From Acanthosoma haemorrhoidale (lineage: Eukaryota > Arthropoda > Insecta > Hemiptera > Acanthosomatidae): 64,000 bases of DNA. Positions 54,700 through 64,000 of the stretch are shown here, in pieces. A program made the translations under genes and the position numbers. The stretch is taken from positions 112,357,138 through 112,421,137 of the forward strand of contig OV884014.1 of assembly GCA_930367205.1 (NCBI GenBank), read 5' to 3'. How positions within the stretch are numbered: the stretch's first letter is position 1; each line of letters starts with the position of its first letter. Below the pieces are notes generated by a model. It searched no databases. It was given only the letters and a program-made list of their open reading frames with translations, and was not told the origin of the DNA.

Positions 54700-55625
54700 C
54701 ACAACAACACTTACTGCTTTCGCAGATGACATAGCGGTGTACAGTAGCAGCATGAGCGCCAAGTAGCTCTTAAACAGGCTGAAGTAGCCTGTAACCGGAT
54801 CAGTGAGATATTGGGGAGACTCAATATCTCTGTAAACGCGGGTAAGACTGACTGCGTAATTTTCTCTTTCCAAAAGGGACAAAGTCCGCTGCCTACTAGT
54901 TACATAGTAGGAACGCAACAAAACTCACCAGACAACAACCTAGTATATCTGGGGATTAAAATGGACAGACACCTCCGTTTTAGGAACCATTTTACGAAGA
55001 AGTTGAAGAAAACTCGCACGAAGTCATACCGGCTTACGCATTAATTGACTTCCCCCAATCTATCTTTGCGCCTAAAGCTCATGATCTATAAGAGTGTACT
55101 CAGGCCTGCTCTGCTGTACGGTGCACCGCTTTTTCGTCATGTGACGTATACGACAGCTCGGCGACTCCAAAAATTCCAAAAACGGTATACTTATGAAAGT
55201 GGTCAGACATACTTCATTCGAGCAGTGGAGCAGCAGTGAGCTTCACGAGGTCTGTGATTTGCCTACTGTGGACGAATTCATTCAACGTAGACATATCAAA
55301 TTTTTCGACTCCCTACAATACTTGACAAATCCTGTGTTTAACACGGTAACCCCCGCTCCGTTCCCCCATCGATGGCAAGTCGTGCCAGGAACGCTTAAGT
55401 CTTAGGTTCTAGTTTTAGGTTTTAGTTTTTAGTTTCTCACATTGTAAACAGAATGTGAGCCCCATCACCTAGTCTTGCATATATGTATTTTGACCTTTTA
55501 ACTTCCGAAAGAAATTGTTGTTGTAATTCTACCCTCCTTCGAATGCATCTGCGCATGCCGTAAGAGGAGAAAGTTGTAAATTGTAAAAATATTGATAAAT
55601 AATGGAGTTATGAAAAAAAGGCTTT
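54700..55625 (+). mobile_element. LINE-A copy 10, best-preserved
   Basis: Carries the reverse-transcriptase catalytic box AFADDIAVYSSSMSAK (54717-54764), then SERLGRLNISVNAGKTDCVI in another frame, VYLGIKMDRHLRFRNHFTKK, RLKLMIYKSVLRPALLYGAP, LFRHVTYTTARRLQKFQ, and the end ELHEVCDLPTVDEFIQRRHI…NTVTPAPFPHRWQ. Stops and frameshifts interrupt it. The 3' UTR has TGTGAGCCCCATCACC (55454-55469), CCTCCTTCGAATGCATCTGC and a GGAGTTATGAAAAAAAGG end near 55620. FADD plus the YLGIKMD and YK-VLRP-LLYG motifs place it in the jockey clade. Confidence 0.85.
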
Positions 55626-56070
55626 TTTTTTACTTATTCATTTTATCCAATGGCCCGACTTTTGCTGACTTGTGTGAAATTGTTTTTTAAAGTCGCACTC
55701 GCACAGACTTGCTCCAATATACAGGCGGTTACTTGGAATGCAGACCTGGACGCGATGGCTGGAGAAACGAGGAGCTGAGTCACATTAGCCGAGAGAAGAT
55801 AGGCTTCATTTAAGAAGATTGGATGGAGTAGGAATGACTGACTACACTTTTAGTGTTTACTGCAGACTCCTTTGCCTAGAATGTACAGGCAAATTAGCCT
55901 AGAAACTCCTTTAACGATTTAAGAGCACCCAGGATTTTATATAGGGAATCAGATCGTTATGCCCCAACTTCCTTTTAAAGAGAATGTAATAATACCGTTC
56001 GCTTCAGGATAACCGATATAATTTATGTTTTCTAGGCTGTATATTCTATAATAGCACCTGATGTAATGTT
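55626..56070. other. Unassigned sequence
   Basis: GC-richer near 55690-55830. No frame recognised. Confidence 0.45.
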
Positions 56071-56367
56071 ATTCTTAGCTACGTGAGTGCACCATAAACA
56101 ATCAATAACGACCGTTCAGACTGCGAAATATGTACTGCCTCCAGTACTACTAACAAGTTCTATGATGACGTTTACGTCCTATGAAAAAAACAATTTACAA
56201 ACCAACAAAAGGAAATAATTAATTGTGAGTGTTAAACCAGGATTCGTATGTTGCCCCACGAGGATGCAGGAGTATTAAAAAAAAAAAAAACTATCTGTTT
56301 TATGTACAAAAAGTTTTGTAATAACCTAGTAATATATAGCTGCCGTATTTGCTGACAGACCCGAACT
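56071..56367. repeat. Dispersed repeat R3, copy 1
   Basis: About 295 bp that recurs in the same orientation at 61110-61408 with few differences (shared blocks include CAATAACGACCGTTCAGACT, CTATGATGACGTTTACGTCC, CCCCACGAGGATGCAGGAGT and AAAAGTTTTGTAATAACCTA). The only coding frames are short. Ends and class unknown; possibly a SINE or the tail of a larger element. Confidence 0.85.
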
Positions 56368-57970
56368 CCTAAATGGTTTATACTTTTCTGAAATTATTTT
56401 AACTTTTTTTTGTGATAGAAAAAGAACAGCGCTTTTGATTTATCTAAACGGAAATGTGTCTTAACAGATATTGAAATGAAAAAAATACTAATTTCTATCT
56501 GGGCTTTTAATACTTACCGGTAGGGGGGATTCATTGAATTCAACGTATTTAAGCAAACTTAGTTTGTACGAGATTGTTAGTTATTGCTAGAACTGGAATT
56601 TATTTGTAATTAAAATATTTGATATGTGTGTATTTAATTTCACATGTGTGAAAACCGAAATGAAATTACTCTAAGTCCAGTGATCAAAATTTTATAAACA
56701 CTACACTAAAACATTTTCAAACCTTAGGATAAAAAAAAAAAATGTTTAAAAGAAATATATGATGTGAATAAACTCATATCTTGTAACTACTGGTTGAAAT
56801 AGCAAGCATAGGTCAAGATAGTCTTCTTTCAAATAGGCCCTGTTTTAGGGTTAATTAATGTATTTATTAATTAAATATTAAACTAATAAATAATAATAAC
56901 AATATTACTGAGAAATTTTAAACAATTTGTGAAGTATTGCGTAGTATCGGAAACAGCTGGGCTACATGTTCGTACAGGTTCGTGGATTTGATCTTTGTAC
57001 CCCCGGCCAAGGTGTTCGCTAGTTCCAAATTCTACATCGTGCGAGATGGATGTTATTAGTTTTATGTACTTTTATTTGAGAAATAAGCTTAATTACGGGC
57101 CGATATATTGTAATGTGTTATTAAATCACAGTTACAGTAATGTGTTTTACATCCTGATAATAATTAACTCGGAATTTTGGATATTTATCGTGCTAGTCAC
57201 TTCAGAATGGAACTGTTCACCAAAAGCAGTGGGAGGTTAGTGAATCTGTATTATTATATTAAGATTTTAATGCGTTTTTAATTAGCATGTCAACGATTGA
57301 TTACTGTTTTAAAAACTATTATGCATATTTCCCACGTGAGGCTTATTTGTTAACGCTTAAATATCGATTTAGTCTAATATGACGAAAATATATTAACCAT
57401 ATATATAATTTCCGGTTCCTTTACATTTTTTTATTTTAAAGACAGTCGAAACTGGTTTATTACAGCACGAAAACTATAAAATCCCAGCGTCATCATTAAA
57501 TGTTTCGTCCGAAAATTATATTACAATTTTCGCAGCAGTTTAATTCACGGCTGTAGTTGGCAACTAGGTCTCTTGTTATCGCCAGAAGTTTAAGTATTGT
57601 TTACCTCGCGTTCGTTGCATAAAATTACAACTTGAATTTAGGGAATATATGAGTAGAAATTGTTAGTGTGAAGTTAAAGGATTCTCATTCTATTTAAACC
57701 AATAGCATCAAGAATCCGAACTGTTAAAATTCTCATTTCTCCAATAAATTATAAATATTGTTTTTTATTAATTATATTGTCACAAAAATGTGATATTTTC
57801 TAAAAATCATTAAGGCCTTACCACGAATTTAAGTTTTTCCATGTAGCTGAGCTAAAAAAAAATATCAAACTCAAATGTCAAACTGTTATTATGGCTGAGA
57901 GTGTATTAATTGGCAGTATGTAATTAAATGTTCAACAGTTAGTGATGTGTTACAGTATTTGCATAAGAAC
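56368..57970. other. AT-rich unassigned sequence
   Basis: About 1.6 kb; a plus frame at 56995-57240 is unrecognised. No gene supported. Confidence 0.5.
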
Positions 57971-57972
57971 TA

Positions 57973-58003
57973 TACGAGGGCATACCAAAAAGAAACTGGA
58001 CTA
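57973..58003. other. Possible isolated mariner/Tc1-type terminus
   Basis: TACGAGGGCATACCAAAAAG, then AAACTGGACTAC, resembles mariner/Tc1 terminal repeats that begin after TA with CGAGGG. No matching second end or transposase is near, so this is only a lead. Confidence 0.25.
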
Positions 58004-58309
58004 CGTTTGTACAAAGTGATCAAAACATTTTTTAAATTTCTCTTTTGTGATGCCAGTCAGCGCCTCTATCAATTTGTGTTTCTCTACTTCTTCCTGTTAA
58101 AATTCTCATTTCTCCAAAACTGAACGATTCTCTGTCTAATAATCCAAGTAAATAAGTCCACCTGTTCCAAGAATCCAACGCACAGATTATCATTTTTTGT
58201 AATATAATTAAAAAAAAGTATGATCCCTCAAAAGAAATATTTAAAAATATGTAAAGAAATGCAATACATGTCAAAATACAATTAAGTTAAATTTGAAAAT
58301 AATAGGGGG

Positions 58310-58640
58310 ACAGGAAAGTAATGTTTTGTTTTTTTTACATTTAAGTCAAAAAATAAATTTTTTACTAGTTTTTGTTTTTAATCAGTGATGTAATTACCCT
58401 CGTTATCAGCAACCTTTTGCCATCTAGTATGCAAATTTTCAATGCCGAATCGATCAAAATCAATTGGTTTTTGTGCTAACTATCTAGAGATGGCATTTTG
58501 GACATCACCCGAATTTTAAAATGTTTAGAGATCGGAATTAATGGAAATCCGATGGCGTAATATCGGGCGAGTATGGTGGGTGAGGCTGGGGATAAAAAAT
58601 GGGTTCTCTATGATAATCCAAAATTCTCTCTCCGCATGAA
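58310..58640 (-). pseudogene. Mariner transposase C-terminal third, inverted copy
   Basis: On the minus strand the sequence reads through the PYSPDI-type third catalytic region (58560-58610), then the C-terminus (QNAISR, IDFDRFGIENLH and WQKVADNEGNYITD equivalents) to about 58385. AT-rich UTR continues to GGGGGACAGGAAAGTAATG near 58306, which could be the element's terminal repeat. It is the mirror image of 58940-59205 and forms a long inverted repeat with it. Confidence 0.75.
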
Positions 58641-59205
58641 TCGGCACGAAGTACAGCTAAGCCAGGTTTGCACTCCAAAAAGGCACTTTTGTGTGTTTGG
58701 TGGAGTATTAGCGGGGTCGTTCATCGCTGATACCTGACAAAACTGTGAATGCAGATCTTGACAGTGAACAATTGGATCGAGTAAATCAATCTTTAATTGA
58801 AAATTGCCCAGCGATTGTCAACAAAAAAAAGGCGTTATTCTGCAACACGATAATGCAAGACCCCACTGCGCCTATTTTTTCCGCAAGAGCCCTGGAAAAA
58901 ATTAATGAATTATGGTGGGAGGTATTGCCTCAACGACCATACTCGCCGATATCGGATTTCCATTTATTCCGATCGCTACATTATAAGTGGGAAAAAACTT
59001 CAAAATTTAGATGATGTCCAAAATGCCATCTCTAGATATTTAGCACAAATACCAATTGATTTTGATCGATTCGGCATTGAAAATTTGCACACTAGATAGC
59101 AAAAGGTTGCTGATAACGAGGGTAATTACATCATTGATTAAAAACAAAAACTTATTAAAAATTTATCTGTTTGAATTTAATGTAAAAAAAACGACATTCA
59201 AAATG
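58325..59205. repeat. Long inverted repeat made of two mariner halves
   Basis: The arms are about 58325-58610 and 58930-59205, separated by about 320 bp. Long stretches pair perfectly, for example ATGTAATTACCCTCGTTATC on the left against GATAACGAGGGTAATTACAT on the right, and TTTTCAATGCCGAATCGATC against GATCGATTCGGCATTGAAAA. A transcript crossing it could fold into a stem of more than 200 bp. Confidence 0.85.
58690..59205 (+). pseudogene. Mariner transposase C-terminal half
   Basis: Plus strand: PDKTVNADLDSEQLDRVNQS, then SLIENCPAIVNKK. A frameshift follows in an A-run, so the second catalytic Asp region (LQHDNARPH-like) falls in another frame. Then ALEKINELWWEVLPQRPYSP and ISDFHLFRSLHYKWEKTSKF (the PDLAPSDYH box has become SPISDFH, with the Asp kept but the context altered). 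The end reads AISRYLAQIPIDFDRFGIEN. Frameshifts make it inactive. The N-terminal DNA-binding half is absent. Confidence 0.8.
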
Positions 59206-60130
59206 AAACAAACTTATTTTTCAAATCTTATCAAATAGATTTTGAGCTGTGGTTCAAGAAAGCGTAAACGATACCGAGCTTTCATGGTTCTGTTTACACA
59301 CCTCTTGTTATTATCTATGAACCATATACCGTATATATATACTGTATATATCATATACAGCTATATCATAAAGTCTACTTATGTCGCTTGAGTATTTTTT
59401 CAGCTGCTATGATAAAGCATACATACGTGCAGAGAAAGGACTTAACTGGTACCTGATTGAAAATATAGCCTCAGAAAATAAAACAGTAAAAAACAGGCTG
59501 ATGAAGTGTAATACGATTAGTCTTGGCGACAAAAAAAGAAAATTTTTAAAAATGCTTTTGGGATTATATAAGACCGTGAAACTTTGTTAAGTTGAAAGAT
59601 TAAATTCCGATTTTGTGCTGTTTTGTAATAATTTAAGTCCTTGACGTTTTTTAAGTCTGTTAAAAGTTGGGGAGAGCCGCTAAGTATTATTCTTTCAAAG
59701 TTGATAATTTTCGTCAATATTTGTGTTTAATATCAGCAGCTTTAGCCGTGGGACAGCTTAAACCGATTTTGTACTCTTCTCGAATACACCCTCATTTACA
59801 TTTTATTAAAATTTTAATTTTTGAAAACAGAGTAAAGTTTGTATCGAATCGTGGTGGCGTTGATCGATTTCATACTTGACTCGTATCGATGTATCGATGT
59901 ATTGTAACGGTGTGATTGTGCTATTAATCCTGGAAGTGATTAACATTCCTCGCGAGTAGTCGCCATGACAACGAGAAAGCGAATAAGATCGAACAGTCAT
60001 ATTGCATACTAATATGTAGATGTGTTCATGAAGAATGCCAGTTGATGTACACTCGAGAAAAATCCAGTTCTTTATTGTTCACGCTCAGATTAAATTCTGT
60101 TTTTATGAATTGTAGTTAAAATAACAACTT
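59206..60130. other. AT-rich unassigned sequence
   Basis: About 900 bp. Palindromic TA-rich tracts at 59325-59370 and a TATCGAT-rich patch at 59840-59905 resembling the hAT-like MITE ends. No gene supported. Confidence 0.45.
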
Positions 60131-60880
60131 AATTACAATCTGCCTCATTGGGCAATAAGTAATTGTGATAAAGGTTTTCATTTGTACCACATGGTTGCCA
60201 CCTCCCTCGCATGCGAAAGAGGAAGTGGAGTCTTGGGAAGTCCCCCACGCTCCTCCGTCAGCCACGTCACCGGATACGAGCCAGTGGAGGCTGGCCAAGA
60301 GCGTGAGAGCCGCATACGCTCAGGACATAGCAGGTTACGAGGGCACTGCCGTTTTAGTCTCCGAGGAAGATTATAGGGATGAATGGTGCAGTGCAATGAC
60401 TGTGCTAGGGGATTAGGGTGGTTGGATAGGTTACTATGGAATTTCATAAACTTGGAAGGGATGAGTTCAAGAATGTAGGGTATATTAAGATCGTTATGAA
60501 GGGTTTTGTTGCTGACGTAATAAGGGGCATTTACTATTGTTCTCAGGGCTTTGACTGAAAGGATTGGATGCGCTTGATGTAGGACTTTTTTGCTGTCCCC
60601 CATAGCTCTATTCCGTATGTCCAGATTGGCTTAAGTATAACTTTGTAGATTAGTAATTTATTTTCTATTGAGAGATGGGATGTCCTTTGAAGTAGTCTGT
60701 ACAGTTGTCCAATGGGTCTGTTTAGTTCTTGCCTTTTTAGCCCGGTGTGTGGGTTCCAGGTCAGCCGTTTGTCGAGATGGAAGCCTAAGTACCGTACTGT
60801 CTCGGATACAGGGAGAGGAATGGAATTAAAAGAAACTAGCGGACAAGACTTGCGGCAGAGGGTAAAGCTGAAGAAATTGA
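60131..60880 (-). mobile_element. LINE-B copy 4
   Basis: Minus strand. 60880-60605 carries FNSIPLPVSETVRYLGFHLD-type sequence and YKVILKPIWTYGIELWG in broken frames. A 141-codon frame (60603-60178) continues VKALRTIVNAPYYVSNKTLH, then IPYILELIPSKFMKFHSNLS and NHPNPLAQSLH, the true C-terminus of a jockey-clade ORF2, followed by in-frame tail sequence. It ends at GATTGTAATT at 60131. 5' truncated near 60880. Confidence 0.85.
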
Positions 60881-61109
60881 AGACAACTTTTACGATATAT
60901 CTCTGGATATTGTTTTTGTATATTAAAAGAAAATGTACAATTCGTCTGTAAATAAAGAATAAATGATTAATCGTAGAGTCGGATGATGGATCGGAATTAA
61001 CTAAGTTATTTTATCTGTAATTCGACTTACATTTTAAGATGGTGATATGTAGCGTACCTACCATAGCATAGAGCGACTATTGGCGTACTGGAATTCATAT
61101 TAATAAAAT

Positions 61110-61408
61110 ATTCTTAGCTATGTGAGTGCACTTATAACAATCAATAACGACCGTTCAGACTGCGAAATATTTACTACCTCCAGTACTACTAACACGTTCT
61201 ATGATGACGTTTACGTCCTATTAAAAAACTATTTATTAACAAACGAAATACAATAATTAATTGAGAGTGTTAAACAAGGGTTCGTATGTTACCCCACGAG
61301 GATGCAGGAGTATTTAAAAATAAAACAAACTATCTGTTTTTATGTACAAAAAGTTTTGTAATAACCTAGTAATACATAGTAGCCGTATTTGCTGGCAGAC
61401 CCGGACTC
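61110..61408. repeat. Dispersed repeat R3, copy 2
   Basis: Second copy of 56071-56367. It differs by small indels (for example, the A-run near 61312 is shorter) and scattered substitutions. The matching left edge (ATTCTTAGCTA) and right edge (GCAGACCCGGACTC) approximate the repeat's ends. Confidence 0.85.
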
Positions 61409-61611
61409 AAACAGGGTCCTAAACAAATACAGTGGGAACCGGACGCTAATCCTTGCCTGCTCCCATGTTTGCATGCGGTCTCGACCTTGTGGTATTGTTT
61501 CCGTTTGCCTTTGTGGAGTCAAAGCTGAAATAGACCAAACAAGCACAAAATGGTCATTATTAAAACTATATATTGATAATTACTTGTTGCCTGAAATGAC
61601 ATTGGTTTTAA

Positions 61612-62503
61612 TAGGTTGGCAAGAAAGTAATTTCGCTTTTTTAGTGCGAAATAAAACTTAATTATTCCTATACAAAAATATCAGTCAAATATCTTCCATT
61701 TTGTTCGATGACCTTTTGCCATATTTCTTGTAACTTCATGATCCCGCGCTCATAGAACTTCTGGTCCTTATCAGTAAAAAACCCAACCAAGTGCGATTTG
61801 AGGTCATCGTTTTTACTGGAATTTTTACCATTTAAGAAGTTTTATAAACTCCGATATGATAATCCGATGGTGCAAGGTCGGGGCTGTATGGTGGATGCGA
61901 TATCACTTCCTAAACCAAGCTCCAATAGTTTCGTACGTGTTGCTAAAGATGAGCGAGGCCTCGCATTGTCGTGGCGGAACCCAAATATCGAGCTTCTTAA
62001 CAAGTCCAAGACGTCTTATATGATTTTCAATTGTTGTGTGCGATACATTTGACTGTTTTGCAATCTCTCGCCCAGTTATATGACGGTTCTATTCAATTAT
62101 GGCTTTTATTTTGTCATTATCATCTTCAGAAGGTCGACCATCTTTGAGTGAAAAATCTCCAGAGAGAAATTTTTTAAACCAATTCTGACACGTGGGTTCT
62201 GTTAAACAATCAACACCATAACCTTGACATATCTCTTTGTGAGCCTCAACCGCTTTCTTGCCTTCATGAAAATAAAAAAGTAAAATGTGTCGAAAATGCT
62301 TATCTTTGCACTCCATGTTAAAACTGAGCGTAAACTGTCAATTGTAAACAAAAGTGCACGGAATTTCTTTCTGTAGCAACCTAAAGGTATTGACTACCAA
62401 ATCTCAAAAGAAAAAAAATTCTAACATTGACAAAAGAATAACGAAACAAACATAACGCTATCTACTGGTGCAAACCGAAATCACTTTCTTGCCAACCCAA
62501 TAT
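61612..62503 (-). mobile_element. Mariner deletion derivative (GGTTGGCAAGAAAGT ends)
   Basis: About 890 bp bounded by TA (61612-61613 and 62501-62502 region) with terminal inverted repeats GGTTGGCAAGAAAGTAATTT on the left and GGTTGGCAAGAAAGTGATTT read inward from the right. These ends are of the mellifera/cecropia-like mariner type. The minus-strand transposase has an internal deletion of roughly 400 bp. Confidence 0.88.
61668..62316 (-). pseudogene. Mariner transposase, internally deleted
   Basis: ATG at 62314-62316: MECKDKHFRHILLFYFHEGK, then AHKEICQGYGVDCLTEPTCQ and FKKFLSGDFSLKDGRPSEDD, the mariner N-terminal helix-turn-helix. The second helix-turn-helix (REIAKQSNVSHTTIENHIRR-like) and KKLDIWVPP follow. 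The sequence then jumps directly to DNARPRSSLATRTKLLELG, so the first catalytic Asp (VDE box) is deleted. PYSPDLAPSDY-like sequence is present in shifted frames, and the C-terminus WQKVIEQNGRYLTDIFV ends at the stop 61668-61670. Inactive. Confidence 0.87.
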
Positions 62504-62519
62504 AATTATTTTTGGAACA

Positions 62520-62610
62520 AAAATATAGGTAAAGGGTCGGGATTTGAATCTGAAGTCCCTAGATATATAATGTACACCTGACACTAACACATAGCCGTTA
62601 TATATTAAAG
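62520..62610 (-). ncRNA. tRNA-derived SINE-like fragment
   Basis: The minus strand holds a B-box-like GATTCAAATCCCGACCC (62534-62550), preceded by TAGGGACTTCA and, further upstream, TATGTGTTAGTGTCAGG, which could be a decayed A box. No clean cloverleaf; more likely a SINE head or tRNA relic. Confidence 0.3.
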
Positions 62611-62746
62611 ATGTGATACATAGGAAGCAATATAGGTTAATCTTTCTGAACCACATTCCACTGCTCAAGAAGGCCTTCGCGTTGTTGATCACATGTCCTC
62701 AGCACTTTAATCCAAAAAATACTACACTGCTGCCTTTCTGGACATA

Positions 62747-62856
62747 CACAGGCGGTCTGAAAAGTTTCCGACCTCAACATGAAGATGATAATAAAATAAA
62801 TAAAAGCTAGTGAAATAAAAGGTTTGTTAGGTCGGAAACTTTTTAGACCACCCTCG
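62747..62856. mobile_element. 110-bp MITE derived from the 20.4-kb mariner family
   Basis: TA (62745-62746), then CACAGGCGGTCTGAAAAGTT; the right end read inward is CGAGGGTGGTCTAAAAAGTT, followed outside by TA (62857-62858). The inner parts TCCGACC also match. These are the terminal repeats of the mariner at 20437-21671 with nearly all of the interior deleted. Confidence 0.88.
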
Positions 62857-62929
62857 TAGCTTGAGCTTCTGACAGGGTCTGGCACGCAGGTTTGCTTCAC
62901 AAGCTCTAAGTATATTTACCACAGACCCT

Positions 62930-63505
62930 TTTCCTAATCCTACAGTCCTACCTTTCAAACCGCTTCTTCCAAGTCCGCTTTGGTTTAGAATATTCTTCCA
63001 TTAAAGCAGGAGTTCCTCAGGGCAGCGTCCTGGGTCCCATCCTCTATAACCTATACACTGCTAATGTCCCCTCTACCCCCAATACCTTCTTGGCAACATT
63101 TGCAGATGACACAGGAGCCCTGTCATCCCACCCAGGCCTTCAAAATACCTTCATGATATCGAATATTGGTGCTTCGATTTTGCGTATCAAAGTTAATGAA
63201 GCAAAATGTTCCCACGTTACCTTCACCCTTTGCCGTAAGTCCTGTCCGTCAGTGTTTTTTAATTCCATTCCTCTTCCTGTATTCGAGACAGTACAATATT
63301 TAGACTTCCATCTCGACAAAAGACTGACAAGGAACGCACATACGAGGCTAAAAAGACAAGAACTAAACAGACGTTTTGGAAAACAGTACAGGCTACTTCA
63401 ATCATCCTCAATAGAATAGGGGGGACATCCCATCTCTCAATAGAAAATAAATTACTAATGTTCAAAGTTATACTCGAGCCAATCTGGACATACGGAATCT
63501 TTCTG
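62930..63505 (+). mobile_element. LINE-B copy 5, with reverse-transcriptase catalytic core
   Basis: One long plus frame: LQSYLSNRFFQVRFGLEYSS, then KAGVPQGSVLGPILYNLYTA (reverse-transcriptase motif B), TFLATFADDTGALSSHPGLQ (motif C, FADD), FNSIPLPVFETVQYLDFHLD and LKRQELNRRFGKQYRLLQSS, to a stop at about 63417. AGVPQGSVLGP and FADD identify a jockey-clade non-LTR polymerase. The homology to other LINE-B copies then continues in another frame (ENKLL…IWTYG) to about 63505. Both ends are truncated: the tail found in the other copies is missing. It is the only LINE-B copy here that shows the active site. Confidence 0.85.
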
Positions 63506-63841
63506 AAGATTTTTTTCACATGAGCCAAAGGTATTACAAATCGACTAGGTCTGGGGAACAGCTAGGAAACAGTTCGCAAGCACTCAACCTTCGGATAACA
63601 ATTTAAGAAAATAATGTATACAAGTTAATAATTTTGGCACATGTGTGAACATATAAGAACATTTCGAATAAATACTTAAAGATAAACATGATTTTCTTTA
63701 AAATACCTGATACTCATGAAAATAGCCTTGTCGGAGCGGCAGGTGTGTGTTATTGAGTCAGAAAACTCTTCAAATCGTTGATTGCCAATCAAACCATTTA
63801 GTAGTTTAGAACATAATTAATATAAATGGGCCGGCAGATGT
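63506..63841. other. Unassigned sequence
   Basis: Nothing recognised. Confidence 0.5.
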
Positions 63842-63899
63842 TGTTCCAGAGAGATAACTGTTCCAGAGAGATAACTGTTCCAGAGAGATAACTGTTCCA
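63842..63899. repeat. 17-bp minisatellite
   Basis: TGTTCCAGAGAGATAAC repeated three times without change, plus a 7-base partial unit. Confidence 0.92.
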
Positions 63900-64000
63900 A
63901 AGTATAATCTTAAAAAAAAAAAAGCAAGAAAAAAGTTTGGTTCAATTTCCGCACAGAACCGAAAATGATCGTAATTGATATGAATCAGTGTTCGTAACAG

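Noticed and set aside
59325..59370. Possible structured RNA in the TA-rich palindromes
   Set aside because: Alternating TATA sequence folds trivially; no conserved or specific stem-loop.

Overview
This is a eukaryotic, AT-rich, repeat-dominated window, most likely from an insect or other arthropod. The evidence is the repeat content: several mariner lineages, pogo/Tigger-like elements, a mariner-related DDE family common in arthropods, two jockey-clade LINE families, an RTE-like LINE and a probable BEL/Pao- or Gypsy-type solo LTR. There are no bacterial operons. There is no long intact gene either: almost every readable protein fragment is a broken transposon protein. I cannot name the species; a hemipteran-like genome is only a guess.

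Layout. 1-2500: a ~1.1-1.4 kb unit repeated in tandem. 2628-3593 and 33861-34885: two non-autonomous pogo/Tigger elements that keep the DNA-binding domain and lack the catalytic domain. 4063-4591, 12395-12790 and 23676-24600: related LTRs; the last is a complete solo LTR flanked by a 5-bp target duplication. 5692-6127: a LINE-A tail inserted into a minus-strand gag-like ORF (6128-6419). 6640-6881: the best host-gene candidate, a GC-rich promoter-like block followed by a first coding exon with a signal peptide and a splice donor. Everything downstream could be a large transposon-filled intron, but no second exon was identified. 14350-17000, 27588-28448 and 30182-31052: four internally deleted copies of DDE elements. 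20437-21671: a full-length but broken mariner, with a 110-bp derivative at 62747-62856. 58310-59205: a mariner duplicated as an inverted repeat. 61612-62503: another deletion-derivative mariner.

Two jockey-like LINE families account for much of the second half. LINE-A (about nine copies plus a 3'-UTR-only copy, both strands) has a conserved 3'-UTR hairpin, GGTGAGCCCCATCACC. LINE-B (five copies) is recognised by its reverse-transcriptase C-terminus and a GC-rich 3' tail.

The most interesting signals not explained by ordinary annotation are: hammerhead-ribozyme-like motifs in inverted pairs at three loci (24.8, 40.3-40.7 and 47.3-47.8 kb), resembling Penelope-like element pseudo-LTRs; the repeatedly conserved LINE-A 3' hairpin; the long mariner inverted repeat able to make double-stranded RNA; a hAT-like MITE carrying TATCGATA palindromes; and the putative secreted-protein first exon. 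All calls come from reading the sequence; no database search was run.
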